Source of the DNA: JBAZKV01 sp964443545
GTDB lineage: Bacteria; Margulisbacteria; WOR-1; JAKLHX01; JBAZKV01
DNA: 54,892 bases
Direction: 5' to 3'
Assembly (NCBI GenBank): GCA_964443545.1
Contig: CAYUCV010000004.1
Coordinates: forward strand, 1-54,892
Positions 23,102 through 30,736 of this stretch are shown here, in pieces. Made by a program: the position numbers and the translations under genes. Position 1 is the first letter of the stretch. The number at the start of each line of letters is the position of its first letter. The notes under the pieces were generated by a model that was not told the DNA's origin, did not search any database, and saw only the letters and a program-made list of their open reading frames with translations.

Positions 23102-24121
23102 ATGCTTAAACCTCTAAGAATTCTCGTATTTATAATGATTTTCCTGCTGTGGCGCGGAAATTGCTTGTGGGCAAGTATTCCGGACGGGCAGGAGATCAAG
23201 GCAATGTGGGTAACAAGGTTTCAGCTGGATTCCAAAGAAAAGATAGACAGATTCGTTACTAAAGCAAAAGAGAACGGCTTTAACATGCTTTTTGTCCAGG
23301 TTTTGGGCAGGGGAGAGGCTTATTACAGGTCCTCAATTCTCCCGACGGTGGAGACAGGCTTTGACCCGCTTGCTGAGACTGTTGAAAAATCCCGCAGGCA
23401 AGGCATCAAGGTCCATGCCTGGCTTAACGCCTATTATGTGTGGTCTTCGCCCGAGGCCCCTTCACAGTTGAACCATGTCGTTAACGCAAAACCTCACTGG
23501 CTGCTGCCAAAAACCTCGAATATGCTGTTCCTTAATCCTGCCAACAAAGGCGTTCAGGACCATTTGTACAGCGTTTATTTGGAAGTGGCGCGCAATTATG
23601 ATGTTGACGGCATTCACTTTGACTACATAAGGTATCCGGACCACAGTTTTGTGTACGACAAAAAGAATCCGGCCTATCCAATAGCCGCAAAAAGAAGAGC
23701 CGATGATGTGACCGGCCTGGTAAAAAGGATCTATCAGGAGGTTAAAAAGCTTAAGCCCGGCATTGCCGTGTCCGCAGCGGTCTATCCCGATATTTTTAAC
23801 GCCTCCACGGACAAGGGGCAGGACTGGAGAAAGTGGCAGAAGGACGGCATCATAGATTTTACCGTTCCCATGATCTATTCACGGGACCCTGTCAGGGTAC
23901 TTGACCTGATCCTGCTCAACGCTTCTGTTTCTTCCAAAAACTCAGTGGTTTTGGGCCTGGGGGCTTTCAATAATCCGGCAGATGTCATTTCTGACCATAT
24001 CAAGACGTATAAATACTATAAACGGTTCTATAAGTCTCTCAAGGGTTTTTCTCTGTTCTCTTATGATTCCCTCAGCGACTCCCCGGGCTATTTTGAGAAG
24101 ATAAGGAAAGATGTCCTCTGA
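23102..24121 (+). CDS. GHL10-type glycosidase-like secreted protein
   Basis: This 339-residue protein starts with a signal peptide (basic MLKPLR, a hydrophobic core, likely cleavage near residue 25). The mature part is a TIM-barrel of the glycosyl hydrolase-like 10 family (formerly DUF187): IKAMWVTRF, a GFNMLFVQVLGRGEAYY strand, HAWLNAYYVW, DGIHFDYIRYPD, and DFTVPMIYSRD with candidate acidic catalytic residues. Substrates of the family are poorly known and cell-wall or surface glycans are plausible. dprA starts inside its last 11 bases. Confidence 0.85.
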   Translation: MLKPLRILVFIMIFLLWRGNCLWASIPDGQEIKAMWVTRFQLDSKEKIDRFVTKAKENGFNMLFVQVLGRGEAYYRSSILPTVETGFDPLAETVEKSRRQGIKVHAWLNAYYVWSSPEAPSQLNHVVNAKPHWLLPKTSNMLFLNPANKGVQDHLYSVYLEVARNYDVDGIHFDYIRYPDHSFVYDKKNPAYPIAAKRRADDVTGLVKRIYQEVKKLKPGIAVSAAVYPDIFNASTDKGQDWRKWQKDGIIDFTVPMIYSRDPVRVLDLILLNASVSSKNSVVLGLGAFNNPADVISDHIKTYKYYKRFYKSLKGFSLFSYDSLSDSPGYFEKIRKDVL

Positions 24122-25190
24122 TCTTAAGTACTGGGTATGTCTTTCTTCCATTCCCGGGCTCGGGGCTTCACGGATAAAACTTCTTTTTGAACATTTCGGT
24201 AGTATTTCAGCGATATGGGGCGCTTCTTTTGACGAACTGGTATCCATAGAAGGGATCGGCGCCGTAACTGCCCGCTCATTGATCGCAGGCAGAAAGAGCG
24301 CTGAGCAACCGACACTTCCTCAGGATATAAATGCCGTCTGCCTTGGCGATCCTGATTATCCGTCCAATCTATTCAATATCTGGGACCCGCCGCCCGTGCT
24401 TTACTTTTGCGGCAACCTTGAAGCAAATGACAAGTGCTCCGTGGCAGTTGTCGGGTCAAGAAGTCTATCTCCTTACGGCGAAAAGATGACCAAAAAACTG
24501 GCAGGCGGACTGGCCGAGCTCGGCATAACCGTTGTTTCCGGTCTTGCTCTGGGAATAGACAGCTGCGCCCATAAGAGCGCGCTTGAGGCGGCAGGCAGGA
24601 CCCTTGCAGTTCTCGGGACCGGGCTTGACGAGATCTATCCTTTCCGCAACAGCGGATTGGCAGACAGGATAAAGACCAAAGGCGCTCTTGTTTGCGAGCA
24701 CTATAGAGTGGAAGGTGTGGAAAAGTGGAACTTTCCGCGCAGGAACAGGATAATTTCGGGACTCTGTCTTGGCACCCTGGTCGTTGAGGGCTCCTGTGAC
24801 AGCGGCTCACTTATTACTGCCGGATTTGCCCTCGAGCAGAACAGGGAGGTCTTTGCCGTCCCAGGAGAGGCGGGAAGGACCTTGAGCCGCGGGCCCAACT
24901 CGCTTATCAAGCGAGGGGCAAAACTGGTCGAAGAGGTCGAGGACATCCTGGAAGAACTTAACCTGAAAAGACCCAAAGATGGACAGAAGTCAATAACCCG
25001 CATAAATACGGAAGGCATGTCCCGGGAGCAGCTCAGGGTCCTTAACTGTCTGGAAAGCGGGACAAAGCATATTGATGAGCTTGCTGTAATTGCCGGGATT
25101 TCCTGTGGAGAGCTTGCCACCGCCCTTATTCCCATGGTGGTTAAAGGAATGGTGAGCGAACTTCCGGGGAAGTATTATTGCGCAAGATAG
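24111..25190 (+). CDS. dprA: DNA processing protein DprA/Smf
   Basis: DprA loads RecA onto incoming single-stranded DNA during natural transformation. An N-terminal helix-hairpin-helix region (SIPGLGASRIKLL, IEGIGAVTARSL) is followed by the Rossmann-like DprA fold with VVGSRSLSPYG, SGLALGIDSCAHKSAL, FPRRNRIISGL and EGSCDSGSLITAGFALEQ. A C-terminal winged-helix tail (about 295-359) completes the standard layout. It has 359 residues. The Shine-Dalgarno AAGGAAAG lies inside the upstream gene. No competence pilus genes are in view. Confidence 0.94.
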   Translation: MSSDLKYWVCLSSIPGLGASRIKLLFEHFGSISAIWGASFDELVSIEGIGAVTARSLIAGRKSAEQPTLPQDINAVCLGDPDYPSNLFNIWDPPPVLYFCGNLEANDKCSVAVVGSRSLSPYGEKMTKKLAGGLAELGITVVSGLALGIDSCAHKSALEAAGRTLAVLGTGLDEIYPFRNSGLADRIKTKGALVCEHYRVEGVEKWNFPRRNRIISGLCLGTLVVEGSCDSGSLITAGFALEQNREVFAVPGEAGRTLSRGPNSLIKRGAKLVEEVEDILEELNLKRPKDGQKSITRINTEGMSREQLRVLNCLESGTKHIDELAVIAGISCGELATALIPMVVKGMVSELPGKYYCAR

Positions 25191-25200
25191 CAGGCGGCCA

Positions 25201-25209
25201 TGCTATAAT
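25201..25209 (+). promoter_or_regulatory. Extended -10 promoter of the PRC/MgtE-N gene
   Basis: TGCTATAAT stands 30 bases before the ATG at 25240, and AGGAGG (25228-25233) lies in the leader. This is a conventional leader and Shine-Dalgarno, in contrast to the leaderless starts elsewhere. Confidence 0.6.
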
Positions 25210-25239
25210 TTTTTTAAAGCAACGGCCAGGAGGTTATAA

Positions 25240-26277
25240 ATGATCTATTTAAGCGAATTATACGCTTCAGAGCTTATAGGAGGCCCGGTCATCGACAGGT
25301 TCGAAGAAAAGATAGGCCGTGTAGACGATATTGTGATCGAGTCCCAGGACCAGTTCCCAAAAGTGACCGGCCTGGTGCTGAAGTCAACAGGCGGCAGGCA
25401 CAAAAAAGTCCTGCTGCTTCAGGAGATCAATCTGATAGGCAGAAAATTTATTTCTACCCGCGCGGGGATTAAAGAGACCCCTTTTGCCGAGCTGAGAGAG
25501 GGAAGCGTCCTTGTCAAAAGAGACCTTATGGACAAGCAGATAGTGGACATACACGGCTCCAAGGTGGTAAGGGTAAACGACCTTAAGATCGCAAAGGTAG
25601 GGGAAGACGCCCGTTTAATCGCGGCGGATGTCGGGCTTAAGGGCGTTCTTCGCCGGCTCAGGCTGGAGCAGCCGGTCTCTTTCCTCCTTTCCTTTTTCAA
25701 TATCAAGATGAAGGAATATCTGATAGGTTGGAATTATGTCGAACCTCTACAAACGGACCTTGCCAGGATAAAACTGGTCGTTCCCTACAAGGGGATGTCG
25801 GAACTGCACCCGTCGGACATAGCCAGCATAATCAGCCAGGTGCACACGGACGAAAAGACAGCGATCTTTGAATCTCTTTCTACTGATACGGCGGCCGAAG
25901 CCCTGCACGAACTGGAGCCCAGGATCCAGGCCTTCCTGATAGGAGTGCTGGACACCAAGAAAGCCCTCGCCATTCTTGAGAAGATGCCTTCCGATGAAGC
26001 CGCCGATGTTCTGGGTGATCTCCCGGAAGAAAAGACCGAAGAATTNNNNNNNNNNNNNNNNNNNNNNNNNNNNNNNNNNNNNNNNNNNNNNNNNNNNNNN
26101 NNNNNNNNNNNNNNNNNNNNNNNNNNNNNNNNNNNNNNNNNNNNNTCAAAATACAATCTCCTGGCTGTTCCCGTGGTCGACAAGCTCAATAGGATACTTG
26201 GGATAATAACTGTGGACGATGTGCTCGATTACATAATCCCGCCGCTGGCAAGAAAGAAAAGGCTCTCCGTCGGCTGA
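25240..26277 (+). CDS. PRC-barrel / MgtE N-domain / CBS protein, interrupted by gap
   Basis: The N-terminal half holds two PRC-barrel-like repeats (about 5-80 and 85-165). It is followed by the superhelical MgtE intracellular domain (about 185-268: LHPSDIASIISQ, STDTAAEALHEL, MPSDEAADVLGDL). After a 100-N gap only the last CBS strand pair remains (KYNLLAVPVVD, ITVDDVLDYI). No membrane helices follow, so this is a soluble relative of the Mg2+ channel gate rather than a transporter. Family alignment from memory suggests about 100-110 residues are missing, so the true gap is probably about 300-330 bp. The frame across the gap is not proven. Confidence 0.75.
   Translation: MIYLSELYASELIGGPVIDRFEEKIGRVDDIVIESQDQFPKVTGLVLKSTGGRHKKVLLLQEINLIGRKFISTRAGIKETPFAELREGSVLVKRDLMDKQIVDIHGSKVVRVNDLKIAKVGEDARLIAADVGLKGVLRRLRLEQPVSFLLSFFNIKMKEYLIGWNYVEPLQTDLARIKLVVPYKGMSELHPSDIASIISQVHTDEKTAIFESLSTDTAAEALHELEPRIQAFLIGVLDTKKALAILEKMPSDEAADVLGDLPEEKTEEXXXXXXXXXXXXXXXXXXXXXXXXXXXXXXXXXXSKYNLLAVPVVDKLNRILGIITVDDVLDYIIPPLARKKRLSVG
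26046..26145. other. Scaffold gap of 100 N
   Basis: Exactly 100 Ns interrupt the PRC/MgtE-N/CBS gene. The round size marks a placeholder and not a measured length. Any translation through it is artificial. Confidence 0.99.
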
Positions 26278-26289
26278 TAATTGTTTTGC

Positions 26290-26328
26290 ACATAAAAAAA
26301 CCCCGGTCCTAGCCCGGGGTTTTTATGT
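26290..26328. terminator. Bidirectional rho-independent terminator
   Basis: A GC-rich stem CCCCGG/CCGGGG is extended by A-rich and T-rich arms (ACATAAAAA.../...TTTTTATGT). It gives a U-tract on both strands. It lies between the converging PRC/MgtE-N gene and the small minus-strand gene and can serve both. Confidence 0.85.
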
Positions 26329-26343
26329 GTCTGTGGTTATCGA

Positions 26344-26505
26344 TCAAGCTTTCTTCATGAGCTTTCTTGACTTGATGATGCTCCAGAGTTTCTTGGTCAT
26401 GTCCGTCACCTGAATAGGTGAGCTGCCGAATACTTTCTCAAGAGTATCGCTCTGTCCTTTAAAATGCACTCTGATCTTCGAAAGTCCGCCTCTTGCCTTT
26501 GCCAT
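26344..26505 (-). CDS. Small basic protein, 53 residues
   Basis: The ATG is preceded by GGGAGGTG seven bases upstream, one of the best Shine-Dalgarnos in the window. The frame stays open to a TGA just before a terminator. The product begins MAKARGGLSKIRVHF and continues with TLEKVFGSSP and MTKKLWSIIKSRKLMKK. It is basic, with no signal or membrane segment. VFG...MTKKLW loosely recalls the C-terminal half of SWIB domains, but I would not claim homology. A TATAAT box on the minus strand (26579-26584) gives a leader of about 65 nt. The function is unknown; nucleic-acid binding is a guess from charge. Confidence 0.7.
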   Translation of the reverse strand: MAKARGGLSKIRVHFKGQSDTLEKVFGSSPIQVTDMTKKLWSIIKSRKLMKKA

Positions 26506-26571
26506 CTGTGTTCACCTCCCTTGCAATTCTTACTCTGAAAATTAACTGTGTTTGCCAATCTTCAGATGTAT

Positions 26572-26584
26572 TGATATAATTATA
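26572..26584. promoter_or_regulatory. Overlapping divergent -10 boxes
   Basis: On the plus strand, TGATATAAT (26572-26580) drives accC. On the minus strand, TATAAT (26579-26584) drives the 53-residue gene. The boxes overlap, so the two promoters must compete for polymerase. In the accC leader, CCTGT-CA-ACAGG followed by five T (26599-26615) could be a weak attenuator or operator. Confidence 0.5.
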
Positions 26585-26631
26585 GAGCATATTTACAGCC
26601 TGTCAACAGGTTTTTAGAGTAAGAGGGCAAC

Positions 26632-27975
26632 ATGTTCAAAAAGATACTGATAGCCAACCGGGGAGAAATAGCTCTGCGCGTGATCCGCGCCTGCAGGGAA
26701 ATGGACATAAAAAGCGTGGCGGTGTACAGCGAAGCCGATAGGGACTGCCTGCACGCAAAGGCCGCGGACGAGGCCTTCTGCATTGGCCCCGCCCAGCCAG
26801 CAAAAAGCTATCTCAACATTCCGGCCATAATTTCTGTGGCAGAAGTGTCCGGCGCCGAAGCCGTGCATCCCGGCTACGGGTTTCTGGCCGAAAATTCTAA
26901 GTTCGTGGATGTCTGCGAATCCCACGGCATCAAGTTCATAGGTCCCTCTATCGCTTCCATGGAGGCGATGGGGGACAAGGCCACCGCCAAGCAGACAGCA
27001 AAGCTTGCCGGTGTTCCAACCGTCCCGGGTTCCGAAGGAATTGTAAACGACGAAAAAGAAGCGCTCCAGATAGCAAAGAACATCGGTTTCCCGGTCCTCA
27101 TAAAAGCAACTGCCGGTGGCGGGGGCAAGGGGATGCGTGTGGCAAAGACCGCGGACGAATTCCCTTCGCTGATGAAAACGGCGCAGACCGAGGCTGGCGC
27201 GGCGTTCGGCAATCCCCAGGTCTATATAGAAAAGTTCATAGAGCGGCCAAAGCATGTTGAGATACAAATAATGGCCGACAATTACGGCAATGTTATCTAT
27301 CTGGGGGAAAGGGATTGCTCGGTCCAGCGCAGGCACCAGAAGCTTGTAGAGGAGGCGCCGTGCTCCGCCCTGAGCGAAAAGTTGAGGAAAAAGATGGGAG
27401 AGGCCGCGGTCAAGATGTCCAAAGCGGCAAAATACAGCGGCGCAGGCACTATAGAGTTCCTTCTTGATGCGGAAGGACGTTTCTATTTTATGGAAATGAA
27501 CACCCGCGTTCAGGTGGAGCATCCGGTGTCCGAGATGATCACCTCAACTGACATTATAAAAGAACAGATCTATGTTGCCGGCGGAGGAAAACTGCGGTTC
27601 AGGCAAAAAGATATAAAACTGTCGGGCCACTCGATAGAATGCAGAATAAACGCGGAGGACCCCGAAAGGAACTTTATGCCGAGCCCGGGCGAGTTAAAGA
27701 CCTATCTTCCCTCTGGGGGGCCTGGCGTGCGCGTTGACAGCCACGCTTATCAGGGATATAGAATTCCCCCATACTATGATTCACTGGTCGCAAAACTGAT
27801 AGTCTGGGCGCCGACCCGCCAGGAGGCTATCAGCAGGATGAGCAGGGCTCTTGACGAATTTGTCGTGGCAGGGATAAAAACAACGATAGCCTTCCACAAA
27901 AAGGTCATGGAAAACGATAATTTTAAAAGAGGCGAGATCTATACCGATTTTATAGACACCAATCTTATCCTCTGA
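26632..27975 (+). CDS. accC: Biotin carboxylase subunit
   Basis: AccC is the ATP-grasp enzyme that carboxylates biotin on its carrier protein, usually for acetyl-CoA carboxylase. It has KILIANRGEIALRVIRACRE, HPGYGFLAENS, the glycine-rich loop ATAGGGGKGMR, GERDCSVQRRHQK, EMNTRVQVEHPVSEM and the C-terminal GHSIECRINAED. At 447 residues it is the free subunit, not a fused pyruvate carboxylase. No biotin carrier gene is adjacent, so its partner (AccB or another carboxylase) is not shown here. nusB follows after one base. Confidence 0.94.
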   Translation: MFKKILIANRGEIALRVIRACREMDIKSVAVYSEADRDCLHAKAADEAFCIGPAQPAKSYLNIPAIISVAEVSGAEAVHPGYGFLAENSKFVDVCESHGIKFIGPSIASMEAMGDKATAKQTAKLAGVPTVPGSEGIVNDEKEALQIAKNIGFPVLIKATAGGGGKGMRVAKTADEFPSLMKTAQTEAGAAFGNPQVYIEKFIERPKHVEIQIMADNYGNVIYLGERDCSVQRRHQKLVEEAPCSALSEKLRKKMGEAAVKMSKAAKYSGAGTIEFLLDAEGRFYFMEMNTRVQVEHPVSEMITSTDIIKEQIYVAGGGKLRFRQKDIKLSGHSIECRINAEDPERNFMPSPGELKTYLPSGGPGVRVDSHAYQGYRIPPYYDSLVAKLIVWAPTRQEAISRMSRALDEFVVAGIKTTIAFHKKVMENDNFKRGEIYTDFIDTNLIL

Positions 27976-27976
27976 T

Positions 27977-28384
27977 ATGGGCAAAAGAACAACAGCGCGC
28001 CGGCTGGCAATGCAGGCACTTTATCAGATAGAACTCTCTGGTGCTTCACCCGAAGAGGCCATCCTAAGCGTTTCAAGCCAGGAGACTTTTCCCCCCGACA
28101 CAATGGAGCGGGCAAAAGCGCTTCTCAGCGGAGTCGTCAGCCAAAAAGCGGCAATCGACCGCAGCATAGCTTCTAACCTGGAGGAGTGGACCATAGAAAG
28201 GCTTGGAGCGGTGGACAGGAACATCCTGCGCGTCTGCGTCTGGGAGCTTGAACACGAGAGGGCCGAACCCGGCGCAGTAGTGATGAATGAGGCCGTGGAA
28301 CTGGCAAAAAAATACGGCGGGGAAGAATCCAAAAAATTCATAAACGGCGTCCTTGCTTCTGTGGCAAAGAAGCTCAAATTGTGA
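27977..28384 (+). CDS. nusB: Transcription antitermination factor NusB
   Basis: NusB is a small all-helical protein that binds boxA RNA with NusE (S10) in rRNA antitermination. At 135 residues it shows the N-terminal Arg-rich RTTARRLAMQALYQIEL and the C-terminal KKYGGEESKKFINGVLASV signature. nusB often neighbours riboflavin genes, as here with ribE-ribBA-ribH next. Confidence 0.94.
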   Translation: MGKRTTARRLAMQALYQIELSGASPEEAILSVSSQETFPPDTMERAKALLSGVVSQKAAIDRSIASNLEEWTIERLGAVDRNILRVCVWELEHERAEPGAVVMNEAVELAKKYGGEESKKFINGVLASVAKKLKL

Positions 28385-28390
28385 TAAAAT
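28383..28390 (+). promoter_or_regulatory. -10 box abutting ribE
   Basis: GATAAAAT overlaps the nusB stop and ends nine bases before the ribE ATG. That would give a leader of about 3 nt without Shine-Dalgarno. There is no space for an FMN riboswitch. Confidence 0.5.
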
Positions 28391-28399
28391 TAGCTCAAA

Positions 28400-29008
28400 A
28401 TGTTCACAGGGATCGTTGAAGAAATAGGTTCCGTAAAAAGCGCCAGGTTTGTCAGCGGACTTTTGAAGCTGGAGATAACCTCAAAAGAGCTTTCCAGAGA
28501 GCTGAAACCCGGGGAAAGCGTCTGCGTTAACGGGGCCTGCCTTACAGTGACGGGGGCAAAAGGCCCCTCATTTTTTGTGGACATAACAAAAGAAACCTAT
28601 TCAAAGACCAATCTGGGGGCCCTCAAGGCGTCAGATCCGGTAAATCTTGAAAGAGCTCTTAAGGTCTCTGACAGGCTTTCCGGCCATCTGGTGTCCGGGC
28701 ATGTGGATTCAACCGGCACAATTAAAGGCATCTCAAGGGCTTTTGATGCGGTAAAGTTCACCATTGTTTATCCGCTTTCCATGTCCAGGTATATCATCGG
28801 CAAAGGCTCCGTTACAGTTGACGGCATAAGCCTTACCGTTTCGGGGCTGGTCAGGGATTCTTTTACGGTGAACGCCATTCCTTTTACTCTTAAGGGTTCG
28901 ACCCTTGGCAGGAAAAAGATAGGGGACAGGGTAAACCTTGAATTTGACATGATAGGCAAATACACGGAAAAAATGATAGCCGGAAAAGGATTTGTGTCAT
29001 GCAATTGA
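28400..29008 (+). CDS. ribE: Riboflavin synthase alpha chain
   Basis: This enzyme dismutates two molecules of 6,7-dimethyl-8-ribityllumazine to riboflavin. The protein is the usual tandem of two beta-barrel lumazine-binding repeats: MFTGIVEEIGSV with GESVCVNGACLTV in the first, SGHVDSTG and GSVTVDGISLTV in the second. It has 202 residues. It overlaps ribBA by 10 bp. A strict riboflavin cluster follows, but ribD (deaminase/reductase) is not in the window. Confidence 0.96.
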   Translation: MFTGIVEEIGSVKSARFVSGLLKLEITSKELSRELKPGESVCVNGACLTVTGAKGPSFFVDITKETYSKTNLGALKASDPVNLERALKVSDRLSGHLVSGHVDSTGTIKGISRAFDAVKFTIVYPLSMSRYIIGKGSVTVDGISLTVSGLVRDSFTVNAIPFTLKGSTLGRKKIGDRVNLEFDMIGKYTEKMIAGKGFVSCN

Positions 29009-30261
29009 AATTTGACTCAATAGAAGAAGCGCTAAAAGAAATAAAAGCCGGCAGAATGGTGATCGTGGTCGATGACAAAGACCGCGAGAACGAGGGCGAC
29101 CTTGTCATGGCTGCGCAGACAGCGACCGAAGAAGCGGTTAACTTCATGATCTCAAAAGGCAAGGGCCTTGTCTGCGCTCCTCTTAGCCCGGAAAAACTAA
29201 AAAAGCTCAAGATCGAAGAGATGGTCAGCGAAAATACTGAGGCCAACAAGACCGCCTTTACTGTGTCTGTGGACGCAAGCCGCTTTCACGGGATCAGCAC
29301 GGGGATCTCTGCAGCCGACAGGGCCGTCACTTTGAAGGTGCTTGCAGATCCCGCTTCAAGACCGGTCGACCTTGTGAAGCCCGGACATATCTTCCCGCTC
29401 AAAGCAAGGGCCGGAGGCGTGCTCAAGAGGGCAGGGCATACCGAGGCAGCGGTGGACCTGGTCAGGATCAGCGGCATGGAAGAGGCCGCCGTAATTTGCG
29501 AAATAATCAGGCCCGACGGAAAAATGGCAAGACAAAAAGACCTGATGGAGTTTTCGGCGCAGCACTCTCTTAAGATTGTGACGATAGCCGACCTTATCAA
29601 ATACAGGCTTAAGAACGAAAAACTGGTCAAAAGGACCAGCAGATCAAAACTTCCCACCAGGTTCGGACAGTTCACCGTCTACGGATATGAAGACACTCTT
29701 TCCGGGGCGCATCATCTCGCGCTTGTAAAAGGGTCGGTCCGCGGCAAGAACAATGTTCTGGTAAGGGTCCATTCGGAGTGCCTGACCGGGGATGTGTTCG
29801 GCAGCTGCAGGTGCGACTGCGGCGCCCAGCTGGAGCGATCCCTAAAGATGATCCAAAAAGAAGGTTCGGGAGTGCTGCTTTATATGAGGCAGGAAGGCCG
29901 CGGCATAGGGCTGCTTAACAAGCTCAAGGCATATGAGCTTCAGGACGGCGGCGCGGACACTGTAGAGGCAAACGAGCTTCTCGGCTTTGAAGCCGATCTG
30001 CGCGATTACGGAACAGGCGCCCAGATATTGTGCGACCTCGGGCTTTCGACGATACGGCTGCTCACCAACAATCCCAGGAAGATCGTAGGGATAGAAGGAT
30101 ATGGTCTTACTGTGGTTGAAAGGCTTCCTATCGAAGTGGAACCAAACGAACATAACGAGAGATATCTTAAGACCAAATCCCAGAAGCTCGGGCACATACT
30201 GCTGCTGCACGACAATTTGAAAGAACTTCCGAAGATCTTTGAAGAAGGGAGAAAAGGATGA
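28999..30261 (+). CDS. ribBA: Bifunctional DHBP synthase / GTP cyclohydrolase II
   Basis: The N-terminal half (about 1-205) makes 3,4-dihydroxy-2-butanone-4-phosphate and has the acidic loop DDKDRENEGDLVMAAQ and GHTEAAVDLVR. The C-terminal half is GTP cyclohydrolase II with the zinc cysteines in SECLTGDVFGSCRCDCG and the nucleotide site RQEGRGIGLLNK. It has 420 residues and all key residues appear present. It overlaps ribE upstream and ribH downstream, consistent with one operon. Confidence 0.97.
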   Translation: MQLKFDSIEEALKEIKAGRMVIVVDDKDRENEGDLVMAAQTATEEAVNFMISKGKGLVCAPLSPEKLKKLKIEEMVSENTEANKTAFTVSVDASRFHGISTGISAADRAVTLKVLADPASRPVDLVKPGHIFPLKARAGGVLKRAGHTEAAVDLVRISGMEEAAVICEIIRPDGKMARQKDLMEFSAQHSLKIVTIADLIKYRLKNEKLVKRTSRSKLPTRFGQFTVYGYEDTLSGAHHLALVKGSVRGKNNVLVRVHSECLTGDVFGSCRCDCGAQLERSLKMIQKEGSGVLLYMRQEGRGIGLLNKLKAYELQDGGADTVEANELLGFEADLRDYGTGAQILCDLGLSTIRLLTNNPRKIVGIEGYGLTVVERLPIEVEPNEHNERYLKTKSQKLGHILLLHDNLKELPKIFEEGRKG

Positions 30262-30722
30262 AGACAAAAGAAGGGCTTCTTGACGGGAAAGGGCTGAAGG
30301 TTACGATCATTGCGGGCAGGTTCAATGACTCGGTCACAAAAGGGCTGCTGTCGGGAGCGATGGACTGCCTTTTGAGGCACGGCGTTCTAGAATCGGATGT
30401 TACATTGGTCTGGACACCGGGGGCCTTCGAAATGCCCCTGATAGCCAAAAAAGCGGCACAGTCCGCCAAAAAGCCTTCCGCGATCATATGTTTGGGCGCA
30501 GTGATCAGGGGGGGTACGCCTCATTTCGATTATGTTGCGGCGGAAGTGTCCAAAGGGATAGCAAGTGTTTCGCTTGAGACCGAAGTCCCGGTTATCTTTG
30601 GCGTCCTTACCACGGACAATCTGGAGCAGGCGCTGGAGCGCTCCGGGGCAAAGTCCGGCAACAAGGGCTGGACCGCCGCGCTGGCGGCCATTGAAACGGC
30701 TAATCTGATCAAACAGATCTAG
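30258..30722 (+). CDS. ribH: 6,7-dimethyl-8-ribityllumazine synthase
   Basis: Lumazine synthase condenses the RibB and RibA/D products and often forms icosahedral shells. It shows AGRFNDSVTKGLLSGA, VWTPGAFEMPL and GAVIRGGTPHFDYVAAEV with the catalytic His. It has 154 residues. ATGA overlap with ribBA couples translation. An RBS-bearing 14-bp space leads to the ABC ATPase. Confidence 0.97.
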   Translation: MKTKEGLLDGKGLKVTIIAGRFNDSVTKGLLSGAMDCLLRHGVLESDVTLVWTPGAFEMPLIAKKAAQSAKKPSAIICLGAVIRGGTPHFDYVAAEVSKGIASVSLETEVPVIFGVLTTDNLEQALERSGAKSGNKGWTAALAAIETANLIKQI

Positions 30723-30736
30723 AGGGGAGCAAAGAA

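Noticed and set aside
26614..27522. 302-codon antisense frame over accC
   Set aside because: AccC on the plus strand has every motif; the antisense frame arises from codon bias.
28360..28399. FMN riboswitch ahead of ribE
   Set aside because: Only 15 bp separate nusB and ribE and no RFN-element motif is seen.
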